NCBI RefSeq assembly: GCF_900107685.1
Contig: NZ_FNRQ01000007.1
Span: forward strand, 62,001 to 126,000
Length of the DNA stretch: 64,000 nt
Origin: Paraburkholderia sartisoli
Lineage (GTDB): Bacteria; Pseudomonadota; Gammaproteobacteria; Burkholderiales; Burkholderiaceae
Reading direction: 5' to 3'
This document shows, piece after piece, positions 53,227 to 61,225 of the stretch. A program made the position numbers and the translations under genes. Position 1 is the stretch's first letter. Every line of letters begins with the position of its first letter. Below the pieces are notes generated by a model. The model was not told the origin of the DNA, searched no databases, and saw only the letters and a list, made by a program, of their open reading frames with translations.

Positions 53227-54120
53227 TCAAACGCCGCCGGTGCGTCGCGTGACGAGCGCCGCGCTTTCGATCACGCAACCCGCCAGGCGCTCCGCAGCCG
53301 GTTGCGTATCGCGACGCGAGCGCCGCACGAGGCCGACTTCGCGAAAGAACGTATCGTCGCCTAACGGCAGCGCGATCACGCCGGCGGGCCACGCGCAGAG
53401 CCCGGCGGCTTCGGGCAGCAACGCGACGCCCATGCCGCGCGCAACCAGTTCGACGATCGCCTGCAGTTCATCGCACTCGATTGCATCGCGCACGTCGAGC
53501 CGCATGCGCCGCAAAAAGCGCTCGACCTGCCGCCCGCCAAACGACCTGCGGTCATAACGGATAAACGGCCCGGCGCAGATCACGTCGCGCCAGTACATGC
53601 GCGCTTGCGCCTCGGGCACGAGCAGCACGAACGGCTCGGTCACGAGCGGATGCCACTTCAATTCGGGCGACAGCGCAAACGGCGGCCGGATGATCATCGC
53701 GATATCGATCTCATCGGAATCGACCTGCGCAAGCAGGTTCAGCGAAACGCCCGGCACGATCCGGATTCGCCAGGCGGGGAAGTCATGCCGGAACAACGCG
53801 AGTGCATCGGGCAGCAGCGAGACCTGGGCGGAAGCGATCGCGCCGATATTCAGCAATCCGCCCTGCCCGGCCATGTCCGCCTGGTCGCCAAGGCGCGCGT
53901 ACATCGACAGCAGTTCCTGCGCGAGCGCGAGTGTGCGCTTGCCGGCGGCGTTCAAGGTGGCCGAGCGGCCGGTGCGGTCGAAGAGCGCAAAACCCAGATG
54001 TTCTTCGAGCCGCTGGATCTGCGCGCTCACAGCGGATTGCGTCAGCCCCATGTGTTCGCCCGCGCCCGCGAACGTGCCGTGTTGCGCCACCGCGATAAGG
54101 GTCTGGAGTTCCCGGATCAT
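53227..54120 (-). CDS. LysR-family transcriptional regulator
   Basis: A 297-residue LysR-type regulator with the N-terminal 'ELQTLIAVAQHGTFAGAGEH', 'LTQSAVSAQIQRLEEHLGFA' and 'LFDRTGRSATLNAAGKR'. It is convergent with galM and divergent from the VOC protein gene, which is its likeliest target. The effector is unknown. Confidence 0.9.
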   Translation of the reverse strand: MIRELQTLIAVAQHGTFAGAGEHMGLTQSAVSAQIQRLEEHLGFALFDRTGRSATLNAAGKRTLALAQELLSMYARLGDQADMAGQGGLLNIGAIASAQVSLLPDALALFRHDFPAWRIRIVPGVSLNLLAQVDSDEIDIAMIIRPPFALSPELKWHPLVTEPFVLLVPEAQARMYWRDVICAGPFIRYDRRSFGGRQVERFLRRMRLDVRDAIECDELQAIVELVARGMGVALLPEAAGLCAWPAGVIALPLGDDTFFREVGLVRRSRRDTQPAAERLAGCVIESAALVTRRTGGV

Positions 54121-54255
54121 CTCAATCCATCAATTTTTGTGGATGTCAGATCCAGAATATATCGTTTTTCAGCGATTATTTTAATGAATAAACTGGCTCC
54201 ATCCAATGTGCGGGCGACACGCCGCACTGTCCTTTCCAACCCTGGAGCCATCGCC

Positions 54256-54690
54256 GTGAGCATCACCGAATCTGTCATGCCCCCGTTTCATCTCGCCTTT
54301 CCCGTGCATTGTCTTGCGGCCGCCCGCGCGTTTTACGGCGAGCTGCTCGGGTGCCCGGAAGGCCGCGCGTCCGCTGAATGGGTCGACTTCAATTTCTACG
54401 GCCATCAGATCGTAGCGCATCTGGCGCCGCAGGAAGCCGGCCATCGTTCGACGAACGCCGTGGACGGCGACGCCGTGCCGGTACGTCACTTCGGCGTGGT
54501 GCTGTCGATGCCGCAGTGGGAAACGCTCGCCGGGAAGCTGACGCGCGCGGGGACGCAGTTCATCATCGAGCCGCACATCCGCTTCAAGGGTGAAGCCGGC
54601 GAGCAGGCGACGATGTTTTTCCTCGATCCGTCGGGCAACGCGGTCGAGATCAAGGCGTTTGCCGATATGGCGTCGCTGTTCGCGAAGTAA
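54256..54690 (+). CDS. VOC (glyoxalase/dioxygenase fold) family protein
   Basis: A 144-residue vicinal-oxygen-chelate protein: 'PFHLAFPVHCLAAARAFYGE', 'WVDFNFYGHQIVAHLA', 'RHFGVVLSMPQWETLAGKL' and 'MFFLDPSGNAVEIKAFAD'. His, His and Glu in these segments are the expected metal ligands. I take the GTG at 54256 as the start because GGAG lies 8 bases before it; an ATG at 54184 in the same frame has no good ribosome binding site. The reaction is unknown. Confidence 0.8.
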   Translation: MSITESVMPPFHLAFPVHCLAAARAFYGELLGCPEGRASAEWVDFNFYGHQIVAHLAPQEAGHRSTNAVDGDAVPVRHFGVVLSMPQWETLAGKLTRAGTQFIIEPHIRFKGEAGEQATMFFLDPSGNAVEIKAFADMASLFAK

Positions 54691-54741
54691 TCAGGCTGCG
54701 CGCGCCGGCACGCGTGTTGAGGCCGGCCGGCGCACCCGCGT

Positions 54742-55368
54742 TCAGCGATGTTGCGTCGCGACCCGCAGCCCGAGCGAAATGAAGATCGTGCCGATGATCT
54801 TGCCCTGCCAGCGGCTGAGCCACGACAGGCGCTTTACCAGCCGGCCGAGCGGGCGGATGGTGAGCACGATCGCCGTCGTATAGGCCGCGCTCAGGCCGAC
54901 GAAAATCAGCCCGAGCACGCTGAACTGCACGAGCGTCGAACCGTGTTCCGGATGCACGAACTGCGGCAAAAACGCGAGGAAGAAAAGCGCGGTCTTCGGG
55001 TTCAGCACTTCGGCGGGAATCGCCTGGAAGAAAGCGCGCGACGGCGTGACGGCGGCCACTTTCGGCAGCGTCGGGTCCGAGGGCTTGTCCATCAGCGCGC
55101 GCACGCCGAGATACACGAGGTACGCGGCGCCCACGAGCTTGACGACGTTGAACGCCAGCGCCGACGTCATCAGCAGCGCGGACAGTCCAACCGAAGCACA
55201 CAGCGTATGGATGAAGTCGCCGCTTGCGATGCCGAGCCCGGTGAGAATGCCTGTCTTGCGGCCGCCCTGCACGGTGCGCGTCAACACCAGCAGCACGGCC
55301 GGCCCCGGAATCAGGAACAGGCCAAGCACGACAGCTACGAACGTGCTGAGGGTCGTCGGATCGAACAT
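54742..55368 (-). CDS. LysE/RhtB-family amino-acid exporter
   Basis: A 208-residue inner-membrane exporter with five or six hydrophobic helices. The N-terminus 'FLIPGPAVLLVLTRTVQGGR' and 'GILTGLGIASGDFIHTLCAS' is the family signature, and 'ALFFLAFLPQFV' is conserved. It exports amino acids or homoserine-lactone-like compounds in characterised relatives. A short tandem repeat lies just upstream of its start. Confidence 0.9.
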   Translation of the reverse strand: MFDPTTLSTFVAVVLGLFLIPGPAVLLVLTRTVQGGRKTGILTGLGIASGDFIHTLCASVGLSALLMTSALAFNVVKLVGAAYLVYLGVRALMDKPSDPTLPKVAAVTPSRAFFQAIPAEVLNPKTALFFLAFLPQFVHPEHGSTLVQFSVLGLIFVGLSAAYTTAIVLTIRPLGRLVKRLSWLSRWQGKIIGTIFISLGLRVATQHR

Positions 55369-55390
55369 GTTGTCTCCTTTCTGAGTGGCG

Positions 55391-55434
55391 CCTTATGCGG
55401 GCTTTATGCGCGCCTTACGTGTGCTTTACGCGCG
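55391..55434. repeat. Four degenerate 11-bp tandem repeats
   Basis: Units CCTTATGCGGG, CTTTATGCGCG, CCTTACGTGTG and CTTTACGCGCG follow each other without gaps (55391-55434), about 22 bases upstream of the exporter's start. Pattern: C(C/T)TTA(T/C)G(C/T)G(G/C/T)G. The rest of 55435-55552 shows nothing recognisable. Confidence 0.7.
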
Positions 55435-55552
55435 TTTTCACGTGGCATGAGCCGGTTTTCGTACGCGGCGGCGGATTCAACGCCACGCACAACGCGCTCA
55501 ATATACCCGGACTGCGTAACGCGCGCAGAACGTCATTGCGAAGCGTCCGCGC

Positions 55553-57088
55553 TCAATCCATCGCCGCGTGCGCGATCGAGCCGGTTGGCGCTGTCGCCGG
55601 ACGGATCAGCAGGATCAGCGGCACGACAAGCAATGTCGCGACGAACATCAGCTTGAAGTCGTTCAGATACGCGATCATCGAAGCCTGCTGGTTGATCGCC
55701 TGGTCGAGCACCGCCATGTTGAGATTCGCGCCATTCCCGAGCATCGGCTGGATCGCGGGGTTGAACACCGTCACGTTGGCCGCGAGGCCCGCATGCGCGA
55801 CCTGTGTGTTGCGCGTCACGAGCGTCTGCACGATCGAAATGCCGATGCTGCTGCCGATATTGCGCGCGAGGCTGTAGGTGGCGGTGCCGTCCGCGCGCAG
55901 CTCGGGCATGAGCGTCGTAAACGTCAATGCGCTTAGCGGCACGAACACGAGGCCGAGACCAAAGCCCTGAATCACGCCCGGCCAGACGATGTCGGACGCC
56001 GACAGCACGATCGTGTATTGCATCATCTGCCACAACGCGAACGCCGAGATCAGGAAGCCGGCAAGCAGGAGCACCCGCGCGTCCACGCGTTTGAGCAACT
56101 GCCCCGCGATCAGCATCGCGACCATCGTGCCGGCGCCGCTCGGCGCGGTGACGAGGCCCGTCGTCGCGACGGGATAGTTCATCAGGTTCTGCAACATCGG
56201 CGGCAGCAACGCGCGCGTCGCGTACATCACCGCGCCGATCACGAAGATGAAGCACGTACCCGTGGCGAAATTGCGATCCTTCAGCAGTTCATAGCGGAAG
56301 AACGACTTCGCGCCCGCGGTTGCGGTGTGGACGAGAAAGAACGCGAACGCGAGCACGGCCAGCAGCGCCTCGATACGGATTTCCAGCGAGCCGAACCAGT
56401 CGAGCTGCTCGCCGCGATCGAGCATCGCCTGCAACGCGCCGATGGCGAGGCTCAAGGTGGCGAAGCCGAACGCGTCGAATTTCGCGTCGTGTTTTGCGGG
56501 GCGCGAAGGCAGGAACGTCAGAACGCCGAAGAGCGCGAACGCGCCGATCGGCACGTTGATGAAGAACACCCAGCGCCAGTTGTAGCTGTCGGTGAGCCAG
56601 CCGCCGAGCGTCGGGCCGAGAATCGGGCCCACCATCACGCCCATGCCCCACACCGCCATCGCCTGGCCCTGCTTTTCGCGCGGATTGATGTCGAGCAGGA
56701 TCGACTGCGACAGCGGCACCAGCGAGGCGCCAAAAATACCTTGCAGCAGACGCGACGCAACGATCTGCGTCAGCGTTTCCGAAAGCCCGCACAGCGCCGA
56801 GGCGATCGTGAAGCCCCCAATGGCAAACGCGAGCAGCCGCTTCACGCTCAGGCGATCCGACAGCCAGCCGGTCAGCGGCGTGGCGATGGCCGCCGCGACG
56901 ATATACGACGTGAGCACCCACGTGATTTCATCCTGCGACGCGGACAGCGTGCCCTGCATGTGCGGCAGCGCGACGTTCGCGATCGTGCTGTCGAGCGTCT
57001 GGATGAGCGTCGCGAGCATGATCGAGACGGTGATCATGGGCCGGTTGAGCGGCACGGCGCCACCGTCCGGCTGTGTTTCAGATGACAT
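55553..57088 (-). CDS. DHA2-family MFS multidrug efflux transporter (EmrB/QacA type)
   Basis: A 511-residue carrier with about 14 predicted membrane helices. 'TLIQTLDSTIANVALPHMQG' is motif D1 of the DHA2 group, 'GWLSDRLSVKRLLAFAIGGF' is motif A, and 'GVMVGPILGPTLGGWLTD' is motif C of drug:proton antiporters. It is divergent from a MarR regulator around a perfect palindrome. The start codon lacks a purine-rich ribosome binding site on its own strand. No EmrA-type adaptor is adjacent. Confidence 0.92.
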   Translation of the reverse strand: MSSETQPDGGAVPLNRPMITVSIMLATLIQTLDSTIANVALPHMQGTLSASQDEITWVLTSYIVAAAIATPLTGWLSDRLSVKRLLAFAIGGFTIASALCGLSETLTQIVASRLLQGIFGASLVPLSQSILLDINPREKQGQAMAVWGMGVMVGPILGPTLGGWLTDSYNWRWVFFINVPIGAFALFGVLTFLPSRPAKHDAKFDAFGFATLSLAIGALQAMLDRGEQLDWFGSLEIRIEALLAVLAFAFFLVHTATAGAKSFFRYELLKDRNFATGTCFIFVIGAVMYATRALLPPMLQNLMNYPVATTGLVTAPSGAGTMVAMLIAGQLLKRVDARVLLLAGFLISAFALWQMMQYTIVLSASDIVWPGVIQGFGLGLVFVPLSALTFTTLMPELRADGTATYSLARNIGSSIGISIVQTLVTRNTQVAHAGLAANVTVFNPAIQPMLGNGANLNMAVLDQAINQQASMIAYLNDFKLMFVATLLVVPLILLIRPATAPTGSIAHAAMD

Positions 57089-57113
57089 GAGGGGAGATCA
57101 CAAGGAGTGTCTT

Positions 57114-57139
57114 ATATAATAAGCATGCTTATTATATAG
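57114..57139. promoter_or_regulatory. 26-bp perfect palindrome, probable MarR operator
   Basis: TATATAATAAGCA followed by its exact reverse complement, in the DHA2/MarR divergent intergenic region. It contains TATAAT on both strands (57116-57121 on plus, 57137-57132 on minus), so a regulator bound here would cover the -10 elements of both directions. AT-rich long palindromes are usual MarR sites. Confidence 0.8.
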
Positions 57140-57208
57140 ATCGCCTCCCGTTGCGCAATCAGTACAGACGAAAAGCCGCGCGCGCTGCTTTCATCCCGCA
57201 AGGCTTCG

Positions 57209-57214
57209 TATAAT
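57209..57214 (+). promoter_or_regulatory. Consensus -10 element just before the MarR gene
   Basis: TATAAT with only 6 bases between it and the ATG at 57221, so initiation would give a nearly or fully leaderless transcript. No clear -35 at 17 bases (TGCTTT). It is an alternative to the promoter within the palindrome. Confidence 0.4.
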
Positions 57215-57220
57215 TGGCCG

Positions 57221-57664
57221 ATGAAAACCCCATTTGAACAGCGCTTCGGCTTTCTGGTGTCGGACGTGGGACGCCTGTGCGGCAAGCGTTTCGACGATCT
57301 CGCGAAGTCGTCGCTCGATCTCACGCGCGCGCAGTGCCGCGCGCTCGCCTACCTGTCGCACTACGGCGACGTCAACCAGGCGCGCCTTGCCGATCTGCTC
57401 GAAGTGGCGCCGATTTCCGCCGGCCGGCTGCTCGACCGCATGGCGGAAGGCGGCTGGATCGAGCGCTCGACGAACCCGCGGGATCGCCGCGAACGGCAGA
57501 TCCGCATGACGGAAAAAGCGGAGCAGACGCTCGGCCGGGCCCGTGTCGTGGGCGACGAAGTCGCGGCCGAGGCGCTCAACGGTTTGAGCGAGGAAGAAAC
57601 GCAGCAGCTGATTTCGCTGCTGCAGAGGGTGCGCAACAACCTGAGTACGATCGTCGAGAGTTGA
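57221..57664 (+). CDS. MarR-family transcriptional regulator
   Basis: A 147-residue winged-helix regulator: 'LTRAQCRALAYLSHYGDVNQ', 'ARLADLLEVAPISAGRLLDR' (recognition helix), 'MAEGGWIERSTNPRDRRERQ' (wing with the conserved Asp-Arg-Arg). It is divergent from the DHA2 pump and presumably represses it and itself through the palindrome between them. The ligand would be a phenolic or drug-like compound (family knowledge). Confidence 0.93.
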   Translation: MKTPFEQRFGFLVSDVGRLCGKRFDDLAKSSLDLTRAQCRALAYLSHYGDVNQARLADLLEVAPISAGRLLDRMAEGGWIERSTNPRDRRERQIRMTEKAEQTLGRARVVGDEVAAEALNGLSEEETQQLISLLQRVRNNLSTIVES

Positions 57665-57737
57665 GTGAGGGCTTACAGATGACGATGCCAGAGCACCAGA
57701 TAGTGGCCACGCTGCGATCGTGCCTCCAGCCAGCGAC

Positions 57738-58484
57738 TTATGCGAGCGAGGCGTCCGCTAAACGGAACGACGCGCGCCAGCCCAGTTGCTCGCGTGCCTT
57801 CGTGGTATCGACGTCGCCTTCGGGTTCGGCGATATTGAACACACCTTCGCTGTCGAACTGAAGGGCAAGCAGCACGGCGTGCGCGGCGGCATCCACATGC
57901 ACGCGGGGCGTGGCAGGCGGCGCATCGAAACCGGTGCCGGGACCATAGAAGTGCCCATAGCGCAGCACGGTTCCCCGCAGGTCTGGTGTTTGCAGCGTGA
58001 ATTCTTCAAGCGCGACGACGCCACCGACGCTCATCGCCGAGGGCGCCTGCGGATCGAGATCGAGCGGCGCGGTTTCGGCAAACGGCACAGCACCCTGGGC
58101 GTAAAACCACGCGATGCTTTGCGAAATCATCCGGTGGCACCCGGCTTCCAGCGCGGCATTCACGAGGTTGCGCGTGCCTTTCACGCGGATCGCCGCGTTA
58201 CGCACCACGGCTTCGGCCATACGCGCCTTGTCGAGCCCCGGCGGCAGGTCTGTCAGCTGATGCACGACGGCGTCCGGCTGCACTTTCGCCACTTCGGCGC
58301 GCAACGCATCGGCGTCGAACACATCGACGATCACGGGCATCGCCCCATTCGCTTCGATCGACGCGGCTTTTCGCGCGTCACGCGTCGTGCCGAATACCGC
58401 GTAACCCGCTTTCACGAGCAACGGCGTCAACCGCGCGCCGATAGCACCCGCCGCTCCCGCGAGAAATATCCTTTCCTGTGCCAC
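57738..58484 (-). CDS. NAD(P)-dependent epimerase/dehydratase (extended SDR)
   Basis: A 248-residue Rossmann-fold protein with 'IFLAGAAGAIGARLTPLLVK' (GxxGxxG) and 'VKGTRNLVNAALEAGCHRMI'. The usual YxxxK is not evident at its normal place ('SIAWFYAQGAVPF' region), so the catalytic set may be altered. It is convergent with marR. The substrate is unknown. Confidence 0.82.
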   Translation of the reverse strand: MAQERIFLAGAAGAIGARLTPLLVKAGYAVFGTTRDARKAASIEANGAMPVIVDVFDADALRAEVAKVQPDAVVHQLTDLPPGLDKARMAEAVVRNAAIRVKGTRNLVNAALEAGCHRMISQSIAWFYAQGAVPFAETAPLDLDPQAPSAMSVGGVVALEEFTLQTPDLRGTVLRYGHFYGPGTGFDAPPATPRVHVDAAAHAVLLALQFDSEGVFNIAEPEGDVDTTKAREQLGWRASFRLADASLA

Positions 58485-58998
58485 GTCCCGATCCTCCTGA
58501 AGTGATCATCATCCCGCCCGGCCAGATGCGCTCACGTCACATATCGAACGCGACGCATGCAGGCAATGCGAACCCGCCATCGACGGGCAACGGAAATTCT
58601 AACGTTTTGGCGACGATGCATGCACTGACGCTCCCGTTCCAGTGCGACAGCGGTTCGCTTCTATCCGCATGCACGGTTGATCTGGCCTGCTTCGACAACG
58701 ACCGGAAGCGCTTCGTTGCGATCCTTCAGGATCACACCGTGGCCGGTTGACCGGCCACGCTAATCGACCTTCTTCGGATAGTCGATCGACTGCACCTCCA
58801 CCTCGCCCTGCCCTGGAGTCTGTCTCCGTGTCTTGCGAGCGGCGCGCCCAGTTCGGCAAGACACGCCGTTCAACGAGCGTAGCGCCGGCTGAACAAATGA
58901 ACAAATTAACAAAGTGCATGGCCCGAACGCGACATGGGTTTGGCTCGAACCGACACGCGAGGCGCAACCTTTGTTCATGCTGATACCACCCGGTTTTT
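58485..58998. other. Intergenic region before betI
   Basis: About 510 bases without a supported gene. A small plus-strand frame (58478-58750) has no family resemblance. GTGGCCGG-TTGA-CCGGCCAC (58739-58758) is a perfect hairpin with no U-tract; its role is unknown. Confidence 0.5.
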
Positions 58999-59018
58999 AT
59001 TGATTGACCGTTCAATAT
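58999..59018. promoter_or_regulatory. Candidate BetI operator
   Basis: ATTGATTGACCGTTCAATAT: an inverted repeat with core TTGA-CCGT-TCAA and outer AT-rich arms, about 95 bases before betI. TetR-type BetI proteins bind such ATTGA/TCAAT boxes and release them in the presence of choline. Confidence 0.6.
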
Positions 59019-59113
59019 AAAAAAACTACCATGGCCACTCAAATCCATCTGGACGGATCGTTTTCGTCATACGCGGTCCACCCGAAGCGAATGCCCACAA
59101 CAGCGCTTGCACC

Positions 59114-59701
59114 ATGCCCAAACTCGGAATGCGTGAAATCCGTCGCGCACAGCTGATCGACGCCACGCTCCTCACGATCGACCAGACCGGTCTCGGGGGG
59201 ACGACACTGGCTTCGGTCGCGCAGCGCGCGTGCATTTCCACCGGCATCGTCAGCCACTATTTCGGCGACAAGGACGGTTTGCTCGAAGCCACCATGCGCC
59301 ACGTGCTGCGCGATCTGTGGCAGGCCACGTCGCGCCGGCGCCGGGCGGCGAAATCCGATCCGCGCTCGAAATTGCGCGCGGTGGTCGCAGCGAATTTCGA
59401 TGCCGGGCAGACCAGTGGGCCTGTCATGAAAACGTGGCTCGCGTTCTGGTCCGAGAGCATGCACAAGCCGCGATTGCGGCGGCTTCAGCAGGTGAACACG
59501 CGCCGGTTGAACTCCAACCTGTGCGCGGACTTTTCCAGGACCATGCCGCGTCCGGCGGCACGTCGCGCGGCGAGCGGCCTCGCGGCGTTGATCGACGGCC
59601 TGTGGCTGCGCGGCGCGCTGTCGGGCGAGCCACTCGACACCAAAGCCGCGCTGCGCGTGGCAAACGACTATATCGATCTGGTCCTCGCCTCGCGCGAGTA
59701 A
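59114..59701 (+). CDS. betI: BetI, TetR-family choline-responsive repressor
   Basis: A 195-residue TetR-type regulator. 'MPKLGMREIRRAQLIDATL' is the typical BetI opening. The helix-turn-helix has 'TTLASVAQRACISTGIVSHY' and 'FGDKDGLLEATMRHVLRDLW'. The effector domain has 'TWLAFWSESMHKPRLRRLQ' and 'LAALIDGLWLRGALSGEPLD'. It is first in betI-betB-betA, 42 bases before betB. Confidence 0.95.
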   Translation: MPKLGMREIRRAQLIDATLLTIDQTGLGGTTLASVAQRACISTGIVSHYFGDKDGLLEATMRHVLRDLWQATSRRRRAAKSDPRSKLRAVVAANFDAGQTSGPVMKTWLAFWSESMHKPRLRRLQQVNTRRLNSNLCADFSRTMPRPAARRAASGLAALIDGLWLRGALSGEPLDTKAALRVANDYIDLVLASRE

Positions 59702-59743
59702 GGACATGAACAGACCGGCGACACCTTCAGAAAGGAGCAGGTC

Positions 59744-61213
59744 ATGGCGGTATTCGCAACGCAACGTCTCTATATCGGCGGTGCCTATGTCGCCGCAACC
59801 GGCGGCGAGACCTTCGATACGCTCGACCCCGCCACCGGCGAAACGCTCGCGACGGTGCAGCAGGCCTCGGAGGCCGACGTCGATCGCGCGGTACGGTCCG
59901 CGCAAGAAGGCCAGCGCGAATGGGCCGCGCTCACGGCCATGCAGCGTTCGCGCATTCTGCGCCGCGCGGTGGAGCTTCTGCGCGAGCGCAACGACGAACT
60001 CGCCGCGCTCGAAACGCGCGACACGGGCAAGCCGATTGCGGAAACCCTCGCGGTGGATATCGTCACCGGCGCGGACGTGATCGAGTACTACGCGGGGCTC
60101 GCCACTGCGATTGAAGGGCAACAGATCCCGTTGCGGCCCACGTCGTTCGCGTACACGCGGCGCGAACCGCTCGGCGTTTGCGCGGGCATTGGCGCGTGGA
60201 ACTACCCGATCCAGATTGCGTGCTGGAAGTCTGCGCCGGCGCTGGCGGCCGGCAACGCGATGATCTTCAAGCCGAGTGAAATCACGCCGTTGTCGGCGTT
60301 GAAACTCGCCGAGATTTATACCGAGGCCGGCGTGCCTGCTGGCGTATTCAACGTAGTACAAGGCGACGGGCGCGTCGGCGCAATGCTCGCCGTCCATCCG
60401 GACATCACGAAGATTTCCTTCACGGGCGGCGTGGAAACGGGCAAGAAGGTGATGTCGCTTGCCGGAGCATCGTCGCTGAAAGAAGTAACAATGGAACTCG
60501 GCGGCAAGTCGCCTCTGCTCGTCTTCGACGATGCCAGCCTCGAGCGCGCCGCCGACATCGCGATGAGCGCCAACTTCTTCAGCTCCGGCCAGGTCTGCAC
60601 GAACGGCACACGTGTATTCGTGCAGCGTGGCGTGCTGGAACGGTTCGAAGCGCTGGTGCTGGAACGTGTAAAGCGGATTCGCGTGGGCGCGCCAACTGAC
60701 TCGAACACCAACTTCGGCCCGCTGATCAGCGCCGCGCAATTGCAGAAAGTGCTCGGCTACATCGAAAACGGCGTGCAGGAAGGTGCGCGGCTCATTGCAG
60801 GCGGCAAGCGGATGAGTGAAGGGCACTTCGGCAACGGCCAGTACGTCGAGCCGACGGTTTTCACCGGCTGCCATGACGACATGCGTATCGTGCGCGAAGA
60901 AATCTTCGGCCCGGTGATGAGCATTCTCGTGTTCGACGACGAAGACGAAGCGATCTCGCGTGCCAATCACACCGCCTATGGTCTTGCCGCGGGCGTCGTG
61001 ACCGAGAATCTCTCGCGCGCGCATCGTGTGATTCATCGGCTCGAAGCGGGTATCTGCTGGATCAACACCTGGGGCGAGTCGCCAGCGGAAATGCCGGTGG
61101 GCGGTTATAAGCAATCGGGCGTCGGCCGTGAGAACGGCATCACGACGCTCGAACATTACACGCGCATCAAGTCCGTACAGGTCGAGCTCGGCCCGTATCA
61201 ACCGGTGTTCTGA
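59744..61213 (+). CDS. betB: Betaine aldehyde dehydrogenase
   Basis: A 489-residue NAD(P)-dependent aldehyde dehydrogenase oxidising betaine aldehyde to glycine betaine. Catalytic residues are Asn153 ('GIGAWNYPIQIACWKSAP'), Glu251 ('VTMELGGKSPLLVFDD') and Cys285 ('SSGQVCTNGTRVF'). 'INTWGESPAEMPVGGYKQSG' near the C-terminus is diagnostic of BetB. AGAAAGGAG precedes the ATG. It lies between betI and betA. Confidence 0.96.
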   Translation: MAVFATQRLYIGGAYVAATGGETFDTLDPATGETLATVQQASEADVDRAVRSAQEGQREWAALTAMQRSRILRRAVELLRERNDELAALETRDTGKPIAETLAVDIVTGADVIEYYAGLATAIEGQQIPLRPTSFAYTRREPLGVCAGIGAWNYPIQIACWKSAPALAAGNAMIFKPSEITPLSALKLAEIYTEAGVPAGVFNVVQGDGRVGAMLAVHPDITKISFTGGVETGKKVMSLAGASSLKEVTMELGGKSPLLVFDDASLERAADIAMSANFFSSGQVCTNGTRVFVQRGVLERFEALVLERVKRIRVGAPTDSNTNFGPLISAAQLQKVLGYIENGVQEGARLIAGGKRMSEGHFGNGQYVEPTVFTGCHDDMRIVREEIFGPVMSILVFDDEDEAISRANHTAYGLAAGVVTENLSRAHRVIHRLEAGICWINTWGESPAEMPVGGYKQSGVGRENGITTLEHYTRIKSVQVELGPYQPVF

Positions 61214-61225
61214 GGAGTGGTGGCG

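Noticed and set aside
58478..58750. 90-codon plus-strand frame before betI
   Set aside because: No homology pattern, begins inside the end of the epimerase gene on the other strand, no convincing ribosome binding site.
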